Shown here one piece after another: positions 57,177 through 64,000 of a DNA stretch of 64,000 bases. A model generated the notes under the pieces. It worked only from the letters and a program-made list of their open reading frames with translations. It had not been told where the DNA came from and ran no database searches. The translations under genes and the position numbers were made by a program. Every line of letters begins with the position of its first letter. Position 1 is the first letter of the stretch. Source of the DNA: Thaumasiovibrio occultus (lineage in GTDB: Bacteria; Pseudomonadota; Gammaproteobacteria; Enterobacterales; Vibrionaceae); assembly GCA_019703815.1 (NCBI GenBank), contig AP023052.1:1116001-1180000 (forward strand). Reading direction: 5' to 3'.

Positions 57177-57782
57177 TTATTTCCTAGACCGCGCCGCTTT
57201 AATTTGGCTGCTAATATTTTGGGCAGCCTGACATGCCGGATCTTGCCCCCCATTTTGACAGCTTATTGCAAGCACTTCTAAAGCCTTATCTAAATCACGT
57301 TCGACGCCATTACCTTGAGCCAAATACAGTCCATACATTGTACAGCCCCACCCATCACGCTGAGAGCAAGAAAGTTCGAAGGTTTTAACGGCGCACAGAA
57401 GAGACGATTCGCCTTGATGGGTGATTAAGCCAGCAGCTCTATTCGTGCAAGCGCTAACAAGACCTAGCTGGCATGATTTTGAAAATAACGCCTCTGAGTA
57501 GTAAGCATTTTCCACTTCATCTTGCATATAATTCGCTAAAGAAGAGCAATAGTTGGCATCGCCGGCATTGCAGAGTGTCAAACATGATTGAGGGTTACTT
57601 GAGCAGTAATCCAAGTAGTCTTTGTACGGCAAGTCTAACTCAGGAAATAGCTCTGCTGGACATTCAGAAAATAAGCGTTGATAGCTTTCATCAGCATCAA
57701 TGCTGTCGATAGTTTCTTTTAAATCGAGATCACCAGCAAAGACATGACTAGTCCAAAGCAACAATAAAAATACTCGTTTCAT
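57177..57782 (-). CDS. Secreted Sel1-like, Cys-rich repeat protein
   Basis: 201 residues, signal peptide (MKRVFLLLLWTSHVFA). Cys pairs recur about every 36 residues (CNAGDANYCSSLANYM, CQLGLVSACTNRAAGL, CSQRDGWGCTMYGLYLAQGNGVERDLDKAL, CQNGGQDPACQAA), the pattern of disulfide-bonded Sel1-like repeats as in Helicobacter Hcp proteins. Likely periplasmic; function unknown. Confidence 0.75.
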   Translation of the reverse strand: MKRVFLLLLWTSHVFAGDLDLKETIDSIDADESYQRLFSECPAELFPELDLPYKDYLDYCSSNPQSCLTLCNAGDANYCSSLANYMQDEVENAYYSEALFSKSCQLGLVSACTNRAAGLITHQGESSLLCAVKTFELSCSQRDGWGCTMYGLYLAQGNGVERDLDKALEVLAISCQNGGQDPACQAAQNISSQIKAARSRK

Positions 57783-57898
57783 AGTTCACTCTCAGTTACA
57801 TAATACTCGGGAAGCTCTGCCCTATTTAGAGCGTCGTTCTGGATAAGGTGGTGAAGCCAAAACGAAGCGCGGCATATGGGTTCAGGTTGGCCTATTTG

Positions 57899-58468
57899 TT
57901 AAGGCATAGAGCCTAAAATAGGTTGAATAGACAAAAAACGTGTATCGTAACCGTCTTCCCAGGGGTATTTTCCTTGACGGTCTGGCCATACCATTTGTAA
58001 CGTTGGAAATGGCATATTAAGTGAGCCGTAATACCAATTGGCATAACCTAGATACTCGCCATAATGCTCTAAGTCGACAGGAACAAATGCGACAGATAAG
58101 CCCTCCAAAAAGTCTGTGTACTTTTTAAATGGTTCGATTTTTTCCTGTCCACCTACGATTTTAACAACAGCAATATTCAGTAGTTGATGCGCCACTTCTG
58201 CGGGAAGACCAATGACAATTATTTCTGGGTGGTTTGCCTTATGAAAATGCCCGATAGAGAATGCAAAAGCAGGTTTATTGTCGCCTTCCGCGATGTGCAC
58301 ATTATACCAACCATGATCTTCAATATGTTTAAGAAGCTGAATATCGTAATCGCTTTCAGGATCTGGGGCGTTAAAATTCTCAGGTATTGATGCCATAAAC
58401 ACTGAATCGACCCCATAGGTATTAACGGTAAACAATAGTAGGCCAAATATAAGTAGTCTTTTGAGCAT
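57899..58468 (-). CDS. DUF4262 protein with signal peptide
   Basis: About 189 residues from the ATG at 58468 (AAGGA six bases upstream); an upstream in-frame start within a 14-bp tandem duplication is rejected. After a signal peptide (MLKRLLIFGLLLFTVNTYG) comes a DUF4262 domain: IEDHGWYNVHIAEG, PAFAFSIGHFHKANHPEIIVIGL, and LQMVWPDRQGKYPWEDGYD. DUF4262 proteins are usually cytoplasmic; a secreted one is unusual. Function unknown. Confidence 0.78.
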   Translation of the reverse strand: MLKRLLIFGLLLFTVNTYGVDSVFMASIPENFNAPDPESDYDIQLLKHIEDHGWYNVHIAEGDNKPAFAFSIGHFHKANHPEIIVIGLPAEVAHQLLNIAVVKIVGGQEKIEPFKKYTDFLEGLSVAFVPVDLEHYGEYLGYANWYYGSLNMPFPTLQMVWPDRQGKYPWEDGYDTRFLSIQPILGSMP

Positions 58469-58489
58469 GATAATCCTTATCGCCTCAGT

Positions 58490-58517
58490 ATGGTGCTGAC
58501 ATAATGGTGCTGACATA
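58490..58517. repeat. 14-bp tandem duplication
   Basis: ATGGTGCTGACATA occurs twice in a row, just upstream of the DUF4262 gene. It shifts the position of candidate start codons and may be a slippage product. Confidence 0.9.
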
Positions 58518-58589
58518 GCGAGCTAAAATTTTGAATGAAATAAACGCAGCCAACTGATAAACGTTTGACTGGGTTTGTTTATATAACAA

Positions 58590-59018
58590 CTAGTGACACT
58601 TAAGTTCACTCTGTTCATCAATGCCAAGCAATAAACCATCAGGGGCTAATGATGAAAGATATAGAGTTTGCTGCATACACGAATATTTTGGACTGGTCTC
58701 CATTTTAAGATCAAGCTTTCCGTCGCCATCCATGTCTCCTGCCCATAGTAACTCGAACCTCGGTTCATCAATGCCAAAGTTGGATAAACCTTCATACCAA
58801 ATCAATTGCGCTAAATCACCACATGAAAAATGGATTGAAAACTCTTGAGTGGATTCGTTCCCCGATGAGCTAAGCGTGCATATTACCTGTTCTAATTCCA
58901 ACGAAATGCTTGAACCAATAATTCCAAGGTAAGTGTCACCCGTTATGTGAGCTTCTGATCTCACGTTAGCGATGATACACCCACTGAATAATAAAAGTAG
59001 CATCATGAATTGTCGCAT
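58590..59018 (-). CDS. Secreted hypothetical protein with a DxDxDG motif
   Basis: About 142 residues from the ATG at 59018 (TGGAG six bases upstream). Signal sequence MRQFMMLLLLFSGCIIANVRS, possibly a lipoprotein because of the Cys. WAGDMDGDGKLDLKM is a calcium-binding-type DxDxDG loop as in FG-GAP and dockerin-like repeats. Four further cysteines. Unknown function. Confidence 0.65.
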   Translation of the reverse strand: MRQFMMLLLLFSGCIIANVRSEAHITGDTYLGIIGSSISLELEQVICTLSSSGNESTQEFSIHFSCGDLAQLIWYEGLSNFGIDEPRFELLWAGDMDGDGKLDLKMETSPKYSCMQQTLYLSSLAPDGLLLGIDEQSELKCH

Positions 59019-59040
59019 AGCGAACTCCATTGTTGCGTTA

Positions 59041-59123
59041 TAACGCTGTGCTAGACTGCGTAAAACCGTGGCATATAAATGACGAAGAAAAAAAGCGTCG
59101 CGCTAAAAGACGGCACAAAGTTA
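59041..59123 (-). repeat. attC-like site overlapping a stop codon
   Basis: On the minus strand TAACTTTGTGC at its start pairs with GCACAGCGTTA at its end, leaving a mismatched two-base spacer between the TAAC core and the TGTGC arm, as in the R/L boxes of integron attC sites. The stop codon TAA of the 59121 gene forms the left core. Length 83 bp. The next gene (58590) starts 23 bases beyond. Confidence 0.5.
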
Positions 59124-59756
59124 CTTTACAAAGCATAAGGCGCTCTCCAAACAACTAAAGTCCTGAATGCGCTGATGATGACTAACCCGATGGCCGACAA
59201 TTACAAGGTTAATCCCTAACTCGTCGCACGCTTTGATATCCCATTGAGCATCACCAAAATAAGTCACAGGAAGATTTCCATTGAGATCAATTTCCGCTCT
59301 TGCCATTTCCATAATTTTGATACGAGAGTAATGTTCGTTTGAAGACATAATAACCAATTTGTCAATATCAAAGCCTGCGGACGCTAACTTAATTCTGGCT
59401 GTTTCTCCCCAGCCCCCCGTAGCAACTGAGACTATATACCTGTCGCTACTCAAAAGGTGTGACACAAAAGCTTTGGCGCCCAACGTCTCTGTTACTGGGG
59501 AAATTTCAACGGTTCGCTTAATATTTCGAATAAACACAGGTTTCACTAGATTTTCTAGCTCTTCGAGTGAGTAAAGAGGGGCTTGACGTTCAATAAAAGT
59601 TCTTAATATGCCTCTATCAGTGACATCCGGATAGGTTTCCCAGTTGTTTAAAATTTCGATCCCAGTGGTCTCATAGATCGCTTCCATAAAACACTGCTCA
59701 TCAAATTCGTATGATTGGATCAGTGTCCCGTCAACATCTAGCATGACATGGTTCAT
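59121..59756 (-). CDS. HAD-superfamily hydrolase
   Basis: 211 residues. Motif I LDVDGTLI with the nucleophile Asp, motif II VSVATGGWGE, a Lys in the RIKLASAGF region, and motif IV YFGDAQWDIKACDELG. Resembles phosphoglycolate-phosphatase-like HADs with a helical cap (20-90). Substrate unknown. An 85-bp repeat shared with another gene lies 16 bases upstream of its start. Confidence 0.88.
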   Translation of the reverse strand: MNHVMLDVDGTLIQSYEFDEQCFMEAIYETTGIEILNNWETYPDVTDRGILRTFIERQAPLYSLEELENLVKPVFIRNIKRTVEISPVTETLGAKAFVSHLLSSDRYIVSVATGGWGETARIKLASAGFDIDKLVIMSSNEHYSRIKIMEMARAEIDLNGNLPVTYFGDAQWDIKACDELGINLVIVGHRVSHHQRIQDFSCLESALCFVK

Positions 59757-59772
59757 ATAACTTTCCTTGAGC

Positions 59773-59857
59773 TTATCACGAATGTCATGGGTTCCTTCTC
59801 AACCCCGCTCTGCCACCGTTAAGTGATTGTGGTTAGAGGGCGTAGGAGGTTTCCATG
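59773..59857. repeat. 85-bp upstream repeat, copy A
   Basis: Aligns without gaps to 62039-62123 (fixed offset 2266). It shares blocks such as AAGTGATTGTGGTTAGA (59821-59837), AACCCCG and ACGAAT. It ends 16 bases before the HAD gene start. Its position, orientation and GTTAGA core make it a possible attC family member or the left end of an IS110-type element. Confidence 0.7.
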
Positions 59858-60095
59858 TCTGCGCACAACTGCGTAACTGTCTACTTCACGTATTGGTAAC
59901 GGCGCCTGCAGCAGCTCGTACCAATGGTCGCGTCTGTTCGTTAGGCTTGGACAGTACGCACGGATTATGGCCGTTAAATGCGGCAGGACTTACCGTACCA
60001 AAGGCAAAAAGGGTCTCAATGATGGCGTGGCGATTTGCGAGGCAGTACAACGTCTCAACACACGATTTATCCCGATTAAACCACTAAAGCGGTAA
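59850..60095 (+). pseudogene. IS110-family transposase fragment
   Basis: Frame ending at TAA 60093-60095 reads ARIMAVKCGRTYRTKGKKGL and then NDGVAICEAVQRLNTRFIPI, matching the IS110/IS1111 transposase block with consensus like KLMAVKFV-YRKQGKND and AICEAVQRPSTRFVPIK. Only about 66 codons are recognisable; the N-terminal part carries stops, acidic residues are altered (NDG) and the rest is missing. The region 59857-59895 still has GGAGG followed by ATG, perhaps the old start. A decayed insertion sequence. Confidence 0.75.
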
Positions 60096-60244
60096 GTAGT
60101 TTGATTGATATATCGAATGCGTCTTAAGTTTCGCGCCGCAAACCGATTAAAGTTCGTATGCAGAGCTCCAAACGCGAAACATCACTGACGTTTTGAGAAT
60201 ATATGACCACCGAAGGAATCAATGTAGCCCAGTTATAACAGTGT
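60096..60244. other. Non-coding gap after the IS110 relic
   Basis: 150 bases between the IS relic and the zinc-ribbon gene, with TATAACTGGGC near its left border on the minus strand side. Nothing else is recognised. Confidence 0.35.
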
Positions 60245-60508
60245 CTATAGCCGCTTAACAGGTTGTAAGAACGATGCGATAATGCCAGACGATAAGCCAA
60301 TGATGCCCGCCAAAATGAGATTCATACCCACATAGTGAAACAGTGTGCTAGTAACAAATGGAACGAGGAAGTAAATAGGATAATGAAAGTAAGCGACCGT
60401 GCTCCAATCACCGCCGCACTGACTACAGCTATTTTTGTCTGAAGGGCGCGTTTTAGACTTTTGGAAAAGTGATATTGATTTTTCTTTGCAGGATGGGCAG
60501 TGAAACAT
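60245..60508 (-). CDS. Zinc-ribbon membrane protein
   Basis: 87 residues. The N-terminus holds two Cys pairs, MFHCPSCKE and NSCSQCGG, that would bind zinc; the C-terminal half is two membrane helices (IYFLVPFVTSTLFHYV, LILAGIIGLSSGIIASFL). Small unclassified membrane protein; the ribosome site is GAGAGGA. Function unknown. Confidence 0.7.
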   Translation of the reverse strand: MFHCPSCKEKSISLFQKSKTRPSDKNSCSQCGGDWSTVAYFHYPIYFLVPFVTSTLFHYVGMNLILAGIIGLSSGIIASFLQPVKRL

Positions 60509-60599
60509 TTGAATATCCTCTCAGTTTAAGAACGATAGCATCTTGATCTAAGGTACTAATCAGAGTGCATATTGTCGAGCCATTTTACGCCGTTTCGTG

Positions 60600-62024
60600 T
60601 TAGCTGATTAATATATAAGGTCTCGACTTTAATAGCGCTTTGTATTTTTCTGGATCGTCTATCGTAGATGGTAAATGTATTGACGCGGCGCTGGAAACAT
60701 GACCGCTTTCAGCTATCACTCGCTGGATTGACCTAAACTCTTGTGATAAATCTAAGCTCAACCAGTCCTCACTACTATCTGATAAATCTGTCAAAATAAT
60801 ATGAGGCCATTTGGGAAACTTGCAGGATTTGGCATCCGTACCCTCACGAAAATCACACAGGTGGAAAAGCTTCGCTTCCGAGAAATCGCAATCTCTGACA
60901 TTTGACTGGTCGCTCTCTTGCTCATTCCCAAAGCGACAATCAAAATATCGTCCTTTGAACTTGCAACCGACCATTTCTAGCCCTGCGAGCCTCAGACCAT
61001 TCATCTGTCTTGCAGGCCAAATGACACAATTTAGAAGTGATGAATTAAATATATTGACCTGACGGGCACCACACTTAATGCGGATAACACAATTGTTCAG
61101 AGTACTATTTACGATAACATCTTGATTCTTACCGTTGCCAATCTCTATTGTTTTATTTTCAATTGTGAGCCCTGTTATTCTGTGGTGATCTTTTCCCTCA
61201 GCGGGCAACAATTTTTCTAACTTCGTCGGCAACTCATTCTTCGGATTTTTAGCTAACCCTAAAAGGTACTTTTCCGTCGCAAGCAACCTTTTTTCCGTCG
61301 CAAGCTGCCTTTTTTTCTCCGAAAGCAGCCTTTCATCGTCTGCTTTGCCGTGTTTTAAATAAGACTTTAAGCAAGCATTGAGTGCTTTTTTCCAGCTAAA
61401 ACTATTCTCAGAGCTTAATGCGATCGTAGTTTTTGTGTCTGAACTGTCCACTTCGACGAAATCCACATCGTCTAGGATAACTTTAGAAGATTTAAATGTA
61501 AGATACAGCCAATTTAAATTGAATGTTGCGAAATTTTCGTGATGATAAGACAAGGAAGGGGATTCGTAGTCATTGATCTTATAATAAACATTATTATTGG
61601 ATTTGCTTATTGATGTGCTAAGAGTGTGAAATGCCCTAAATTTGTTTTCACTACTAATGCCACTAATAGATTGTTTTGTTTTCTTTGAATACTTATCGAG
61701 TATCATCTCCCTTGAGCTCGAAATAAGACTTTTGATTTCATCTAAATCTGTCATCTTGGTTATGTTAGCTTTACTCCAATACTTTGCTGCCACATCACTA
61801 GGGACAATGATGTCAGGGTGTTTTTTATAAAGCTGCTCAACGCTATTTATGTCATGCTTAAAGTAAACTAGTACATGTTCTTCGGTACCAAAAACACTTG
61901 CAAACCGCTTGCTATGCCCTTCATTTTGAACACCAAACTGAAAGCTGTAGTCGAACGACATATCTTCTGGTTTAATTAAGATTGTTCCAGGTAATCCGAA
62001 AATATAATCAATTATTTCATCCAT
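60600..62024 (-). CDS. Large hypothetical protein with C-terminal pentapeptide-like repeats
   Basis: 474 residues from the ATG at 62024 (AGGA nine bases upstream), preferred over an ATG 10 codons earlier. The N-terminal ~200 residues match nothing I know (GLPGTILIKPEDMSFDYSFQFG). A short heptad stretch LLSEKKRQLATEKRLLATEK (about 245-265) predicts a coiled coil. The region 290-430 resembles pentapeptide-repeat/beta-helix folds (NSSLLNCVIWPARQMNGLRL, CKFKGRYFDCRFG, NVRDCDFSEAKLFHLCDFRE). No signal peptide. Possible cytoplasmic effector or defence protein; unproven. Confidence 0.7.
   Translation of the reverse strand: MDEIIDYIFGLPGTILIKPEDMSFDYSFQFGVQNEGHSKRFASVFGTEEHVLVYFKHDINSVEQLYKKHPDIIVPSDVAAKYWSKANITKMTDLDEIKSLISSSREMILDKYSKKTKQSISGISSENKFRAFHTLSTSISKSNNNVYYKINDYESPSLSYHHENFATFNLNWLYLTFKSSKVILDDVDFVEVDSSDTKTTIALSSENSFSWKKALNACLKSYLKHGKADDERLLSEKKRQLATEKRLLATEKYLLGLAKNPKNELPTKLEKLLPAEGKDHHRITGLTIENKTIEIGNGKNQDVIVNSTLNNCVIRIKCGARQVNIFNSSLLNCVIWPARQMNGLRLAGLEMVGCKFKGRYFDCRFGNEQESDQSNVRDCDFSEAKLFHLCDFREGTDAKSCKFPKWPHIILTDLSDSSEDWLSLDLSQEFRSIQRVIAESGHVSSAASIHLPSTIDDPEKYKALLKSRPYILIS
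61273..61335. repeat. 21-24-bp imperfect tandem repeat inside the 60600 gene
   Basis: TCCGTCGCAAGC occurs at 61273 and 61294, with a diverged unit TCCGAAAGCAGC at 61318. Each unit encodes a seven- or eight-residue block (LATEKRL/LATEKYL/LLSEKKRQ) of the coiled coil. Confidence 0.85.
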
Positions 62025-62038
62025 ACTATAGCTTCCTA

Positions 62039-62123
62039 TTATAACGAATAACATGAGCTCTCTCCCAACCCCGATCTACTGCAGTGAAGTGATTGTGGTT
62101 AGATAACGTAGGTGGTATCCATG
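62039..62123. repeat. 85-bp upstream repeat, copy B
   Basis: Ungapped match to 59773-59857. Ends 14 bases before the start of the 60600 gene, the same placement as copy A before the HAD gene. Contains GTTAGAT, an exact GTTRRRY core, on the plus strand (62099-62105 region), and TTATAACG at its other end. Confidence 0.7.
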
Positions 62124-62169
62124 ACTTCAAACGTTTTGTGTCCTTTTGCATAATTTTTTAGTTCTGTTT

Positions 62170-62982
62170 CTATGGAAGGCAGTAATTATCATAAGAGTCA
62201 TACCATGATTTAACAATCTTTCCTTCTGTAATTTCCGAACAAGTAACTACATTTTCCGCGACTTGCACAATAACTAACGTAGTAATGTTTTGATCCAGTG
62301 GTAACGCGCTGATAGAGGGCGTTATTACATGCTTATTTATAGACGCTAACAATGCTTCTTTTGTATTTGCCATTTCAGGCGCTTCCATTAATGGAACACA
62401 TGTTGACTTTATAGTCGTTCTACCCGTTTTACGGTGATTGATAAAACCAGCCCAATGACACTCAACATTGTTTTCAGCAGACAGTGCAATAAAATCACTA
62501 ACAAGCTCTTTTCCGTTGTTTTTAGGCCAGGCATGCCATCCAGAAAAGACATATGCAGCTAAAGATATAACCACGGCAGAATAGAATTTTGTTTTTTGTG
62601 ATAGGATTTTTCCATCTTTTACAAGTTCAGGGTTTTTCTCTTTATCAAAAATGCCTTTATCTGCACAAGCAATTGTTGAGAATATAATGAAATGTATCGA
62701 GATGATAATTGCAGAAAACTCGCCGCTAACATAGAAGTCATAAGCTTGATAAAAAGCGGATATACCAGTGAAAACTCCCGTGATATGAATTGAAATTCTC
62801 TTCATTGAAAAAAGCAATATCCCGTTAACAATGAATAAAAGGGATATAGCAATGGGAGCGTAAATTATCCATCCAGTTTGGTCAATATTGATCGCCATAA
62901 CACCTAAGGATAAAATCATCAACCCTAATAGTTGAAACAACAACCCTAAGACAATAATCCAATTAGGTCTTTTTAACACCAT
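62170..62982 (-). CDS. Membrane protein of unknown function
   Basis: 270 residues with about five helices (10-30, 38-58, 65-82, 88-106, 135-150), then a C-terminal soluble domain of about 115 residues with four Cys (NNVECHWAG, KSTCVPLM, VVTCSEI, NYCLP) that is probably periplasmic and disulfide-bonded. No family recognised. Confidence 0.68.
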   Translation of the reverse strand: MVLKRPNWIIVLGLLFQLLGLMILSLGVMAINIDQTGWIIYAPIAISLLFIVNGILLFSMKRISIHITGVFTGISAFYQAYDFYVSGEFSAIIISIHFIIFSTIACADKGIFDKEKNPELVKDGKILSQKTKFYSAVVISLAAYVFSGWHAWPKNNGKELVSDFIALSAENNVECHWAGFINHRKTGRTTIKSTCVPLMEAPEMANTKEALLASINKHVITPSISALPLDQNITTLVIVQVAENVVTCSEITEGKIVKSWYDSYDNYCLP

Positions 62983-63099
62983 CTATATATCTCCATAATT
63001 GATTGTAAGGCTAACGTCTCAAACACCGACCTGGTGAAGTTGGCGTCTCTTTATGAACAAAAAGGTGACCGCTTTTCAAAGTCTGCATGATTTGACTTG

Positions 63100-63813
63100 C
63101 TATTTGTTGACTGCTTCATTTTCCCACTCCAACGCAGGGCCTTTCTGCATGCCGCCTGTGGCAACAATTACCAGGATATCTTCCTGCGAGGGGAAGTGGT
63201 CGGAATATTGAGACCACTTTTCCATTACGTATTGCTCCCACCACACTGCTGGGTCTAGTTGATGTACCTTACCATCATAGACATTCTCGAATTTGTAACC
63301 ATTTGCTTTTAAATCATTGACTGCTCTCAGTAAGGCGGACTCGTGATTTGGATCTGCCACATAGTATATGAGGATGGCTCCTTTCCATTTTTGAGGCATT
63401 TCTACATTAGTGCCTCTCGAAACGACAATAGGGCACTCAAACAATAGATTTTCTTTACTAAAGAGAGGGTCAGAGCTTTTTTTGATCTCATTTAGCAATG
63501 AATTTTCTAAAGAACTCGAAAACATAATATCCAGTGGCGCTATGCCAGCGCATTTATCCGCTATTTCTCGACCTAGCTCATGAGAGTTTTCATGTGAATC
63601 GATAATTAGAGCAATGCGATATTTATCTTCATTCTTGTGTTTAAGCTTAGAAAAATATGCATTTATGACATGAGGGAATAACCTAAGAGCTTTACCCACT
63701 TTGAATCTTAATGCATTAATGCCATTTCCCGTTAAGTCGCCAAGAAATTCAATATCTGAAACCTTTACTTCAATTTGTTTCGGTTTCCTCTTTCCGAATA
63801 GTTTTCCGAACAC
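63100..63813 (-). CDS. Hypothetical protein, SseB-like region
   Basis: 237 residues; GTG start at 63813 with TGGAG seven bases upstream. Basic N-terminus (MFGKLFGKRKPKQIEVKV), then a domain (RIALIIDSHENSHELGREIADKCAGIAPLDIMFSSS) resembling the C-terminal part of SseB-type proteins; the C-terminal half (KWKGAILIYYVADPNHESALL, WWEQYVMEKWSQYSDHF) is unassigned. The SseB match is tentative. No signal peptide. Confidence 0.6.
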   Translation of the reverse strand: MFGKLFGKRKPKQIEVKVSDIEFLGDLTGNGINALRFKVGKALRLFPHVINAYFSKLKHKNEDKYRIALIIDSHENSHELGREIADKCAGIAPLDIMFSSSLENSLLNEIKKSSDPLFSKENLLFECPIVVSRGTNVEMPQKWKGAILIYYVADPNHESALLRAVNDLKANGYKFENVYDGKVHQLDPAVWWEQYVMEKWSQYSDHFPSQEDILVIVATGGMQKGPALEWENEAVNK

Positions 63814-64000
63814 TTAATTCTCCAAAGTCACGTAACAACTTATTAGTATGTGCGCACATTAATCTGATTAAACCAGTGAAAAAGTACATCGCTATCTGGT
63901 TGCATTAAAAATAAACCTATCACTTTGATTTTGGATATACCATATTGAAAACGCAGATACGCGGTTTCCAAACCTATTACATTAAAGAGTGTGATCGCAC
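63814..64000. other. Non-coding right edge
   Basis: No gene is seen. A 12-bp perfect palindrome ATGTGCGCACAT (63848-63859) and CGTAACAAC nearby fit the other cassette-like junctions. The next gene lies outside the window. Confidence 0.4.

Noticed and set aside
59827-60087. 86-codon plus-strand frame over the IS110 relic
   Set aside because: It is a different frame from the one resembling IS110 transposase, and its product is nonsense.

Overview
The window is chromosomal DNA of a gammaproteobacterium that fits the family Vibrionaceae. The reasons are the gene order (aspS-yebC-ruvC, ruvAB-cydABX-ybgE, tolQRAB-pal-cpoB-nadA), a second orphan SecDF pair, an inverted-repeat element of a kind I recall from Vibrio-group genomes, and an accessory tail of small same-strand genes that resembles a chromosomal integron array. 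Genus cannot be fixed from the sequence alone; a halophilic relative of Vibrio such as Salinivibrio or Grimontia is a guess.

Layout. 1-5,110: start of a membrane protein (cut by the window edge), yecE, aspS, yebC and ruvC. 5,165-14,052: a block lying between ruvC and ruvA, which are often adjacent in relatives. It holds aquaporin aqpZ, a diguanylate cyclase with a small secreted partner, secF-secD, a 269-bp inverted-repeat element, a low-complexity secreted protein, and a divergent LysR regulator/EamA exporter pair. 14,226-19,532: SOS-box-controlled ruvAB, then the cytochrome bd oxidase operon (cydA-cydB-cydX-ybgE) behind a perfect FNR-type box. 20,054-26,179: the Tol-Pal envelope system and quinolinate synthase nadA; ybgC, usually just before tolQ, is absent. 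26,260-38,889: a mixed region with a UPF0149 protein, a 54-residue small protein, the protease htpX, tRNA-Ser(UGA), a soluble zinc-binding chemoreceptor, a hydrolase, a DUF1287 protein, a beta-helix lipoprotein, a PAS-GGDEF-EAL phosphodiesterase, an L,D-transpeptidase, a flavin reductase-like protein and a DKNYY-repeat protein.

39,161-42,827: prpB-prpC-prpD, the methylcitrate cycle for propionate use. 42,843-45,168: slipin plus NfeD membrane-protease pair. 45,500-50,559: a LysR regulator, a SnoaL-like protein, an ecotin-type protease inhibitor, a pirin and small secreted proteins. 50,792-53,699: lutA-lutB-lutC for lactate oxidation. 54,108-55,885: a small hypothetical gene, a membrane-anchored FKBP isomerase and an envelope protein with a coiled coil.

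From about 55,940 to the right edge the character changes. Ten mostly unrecognised genes all lie on the minus strand, several with signal peptides, and the DNA looks more AT-rich. Gene junctions carry inverted or repeated sequences resembling integron attC sites, one of which includes a stop codon. A decayed IS110-family transposase fragment sits beside one of them. A 200-bp degenerate copy of the 3' end of the 55,208 gene brackets the first 1 kb. My best reading is the edge of a degenerate integron-like cassette array. No integrase gene lies in the window, so this remains an inference.
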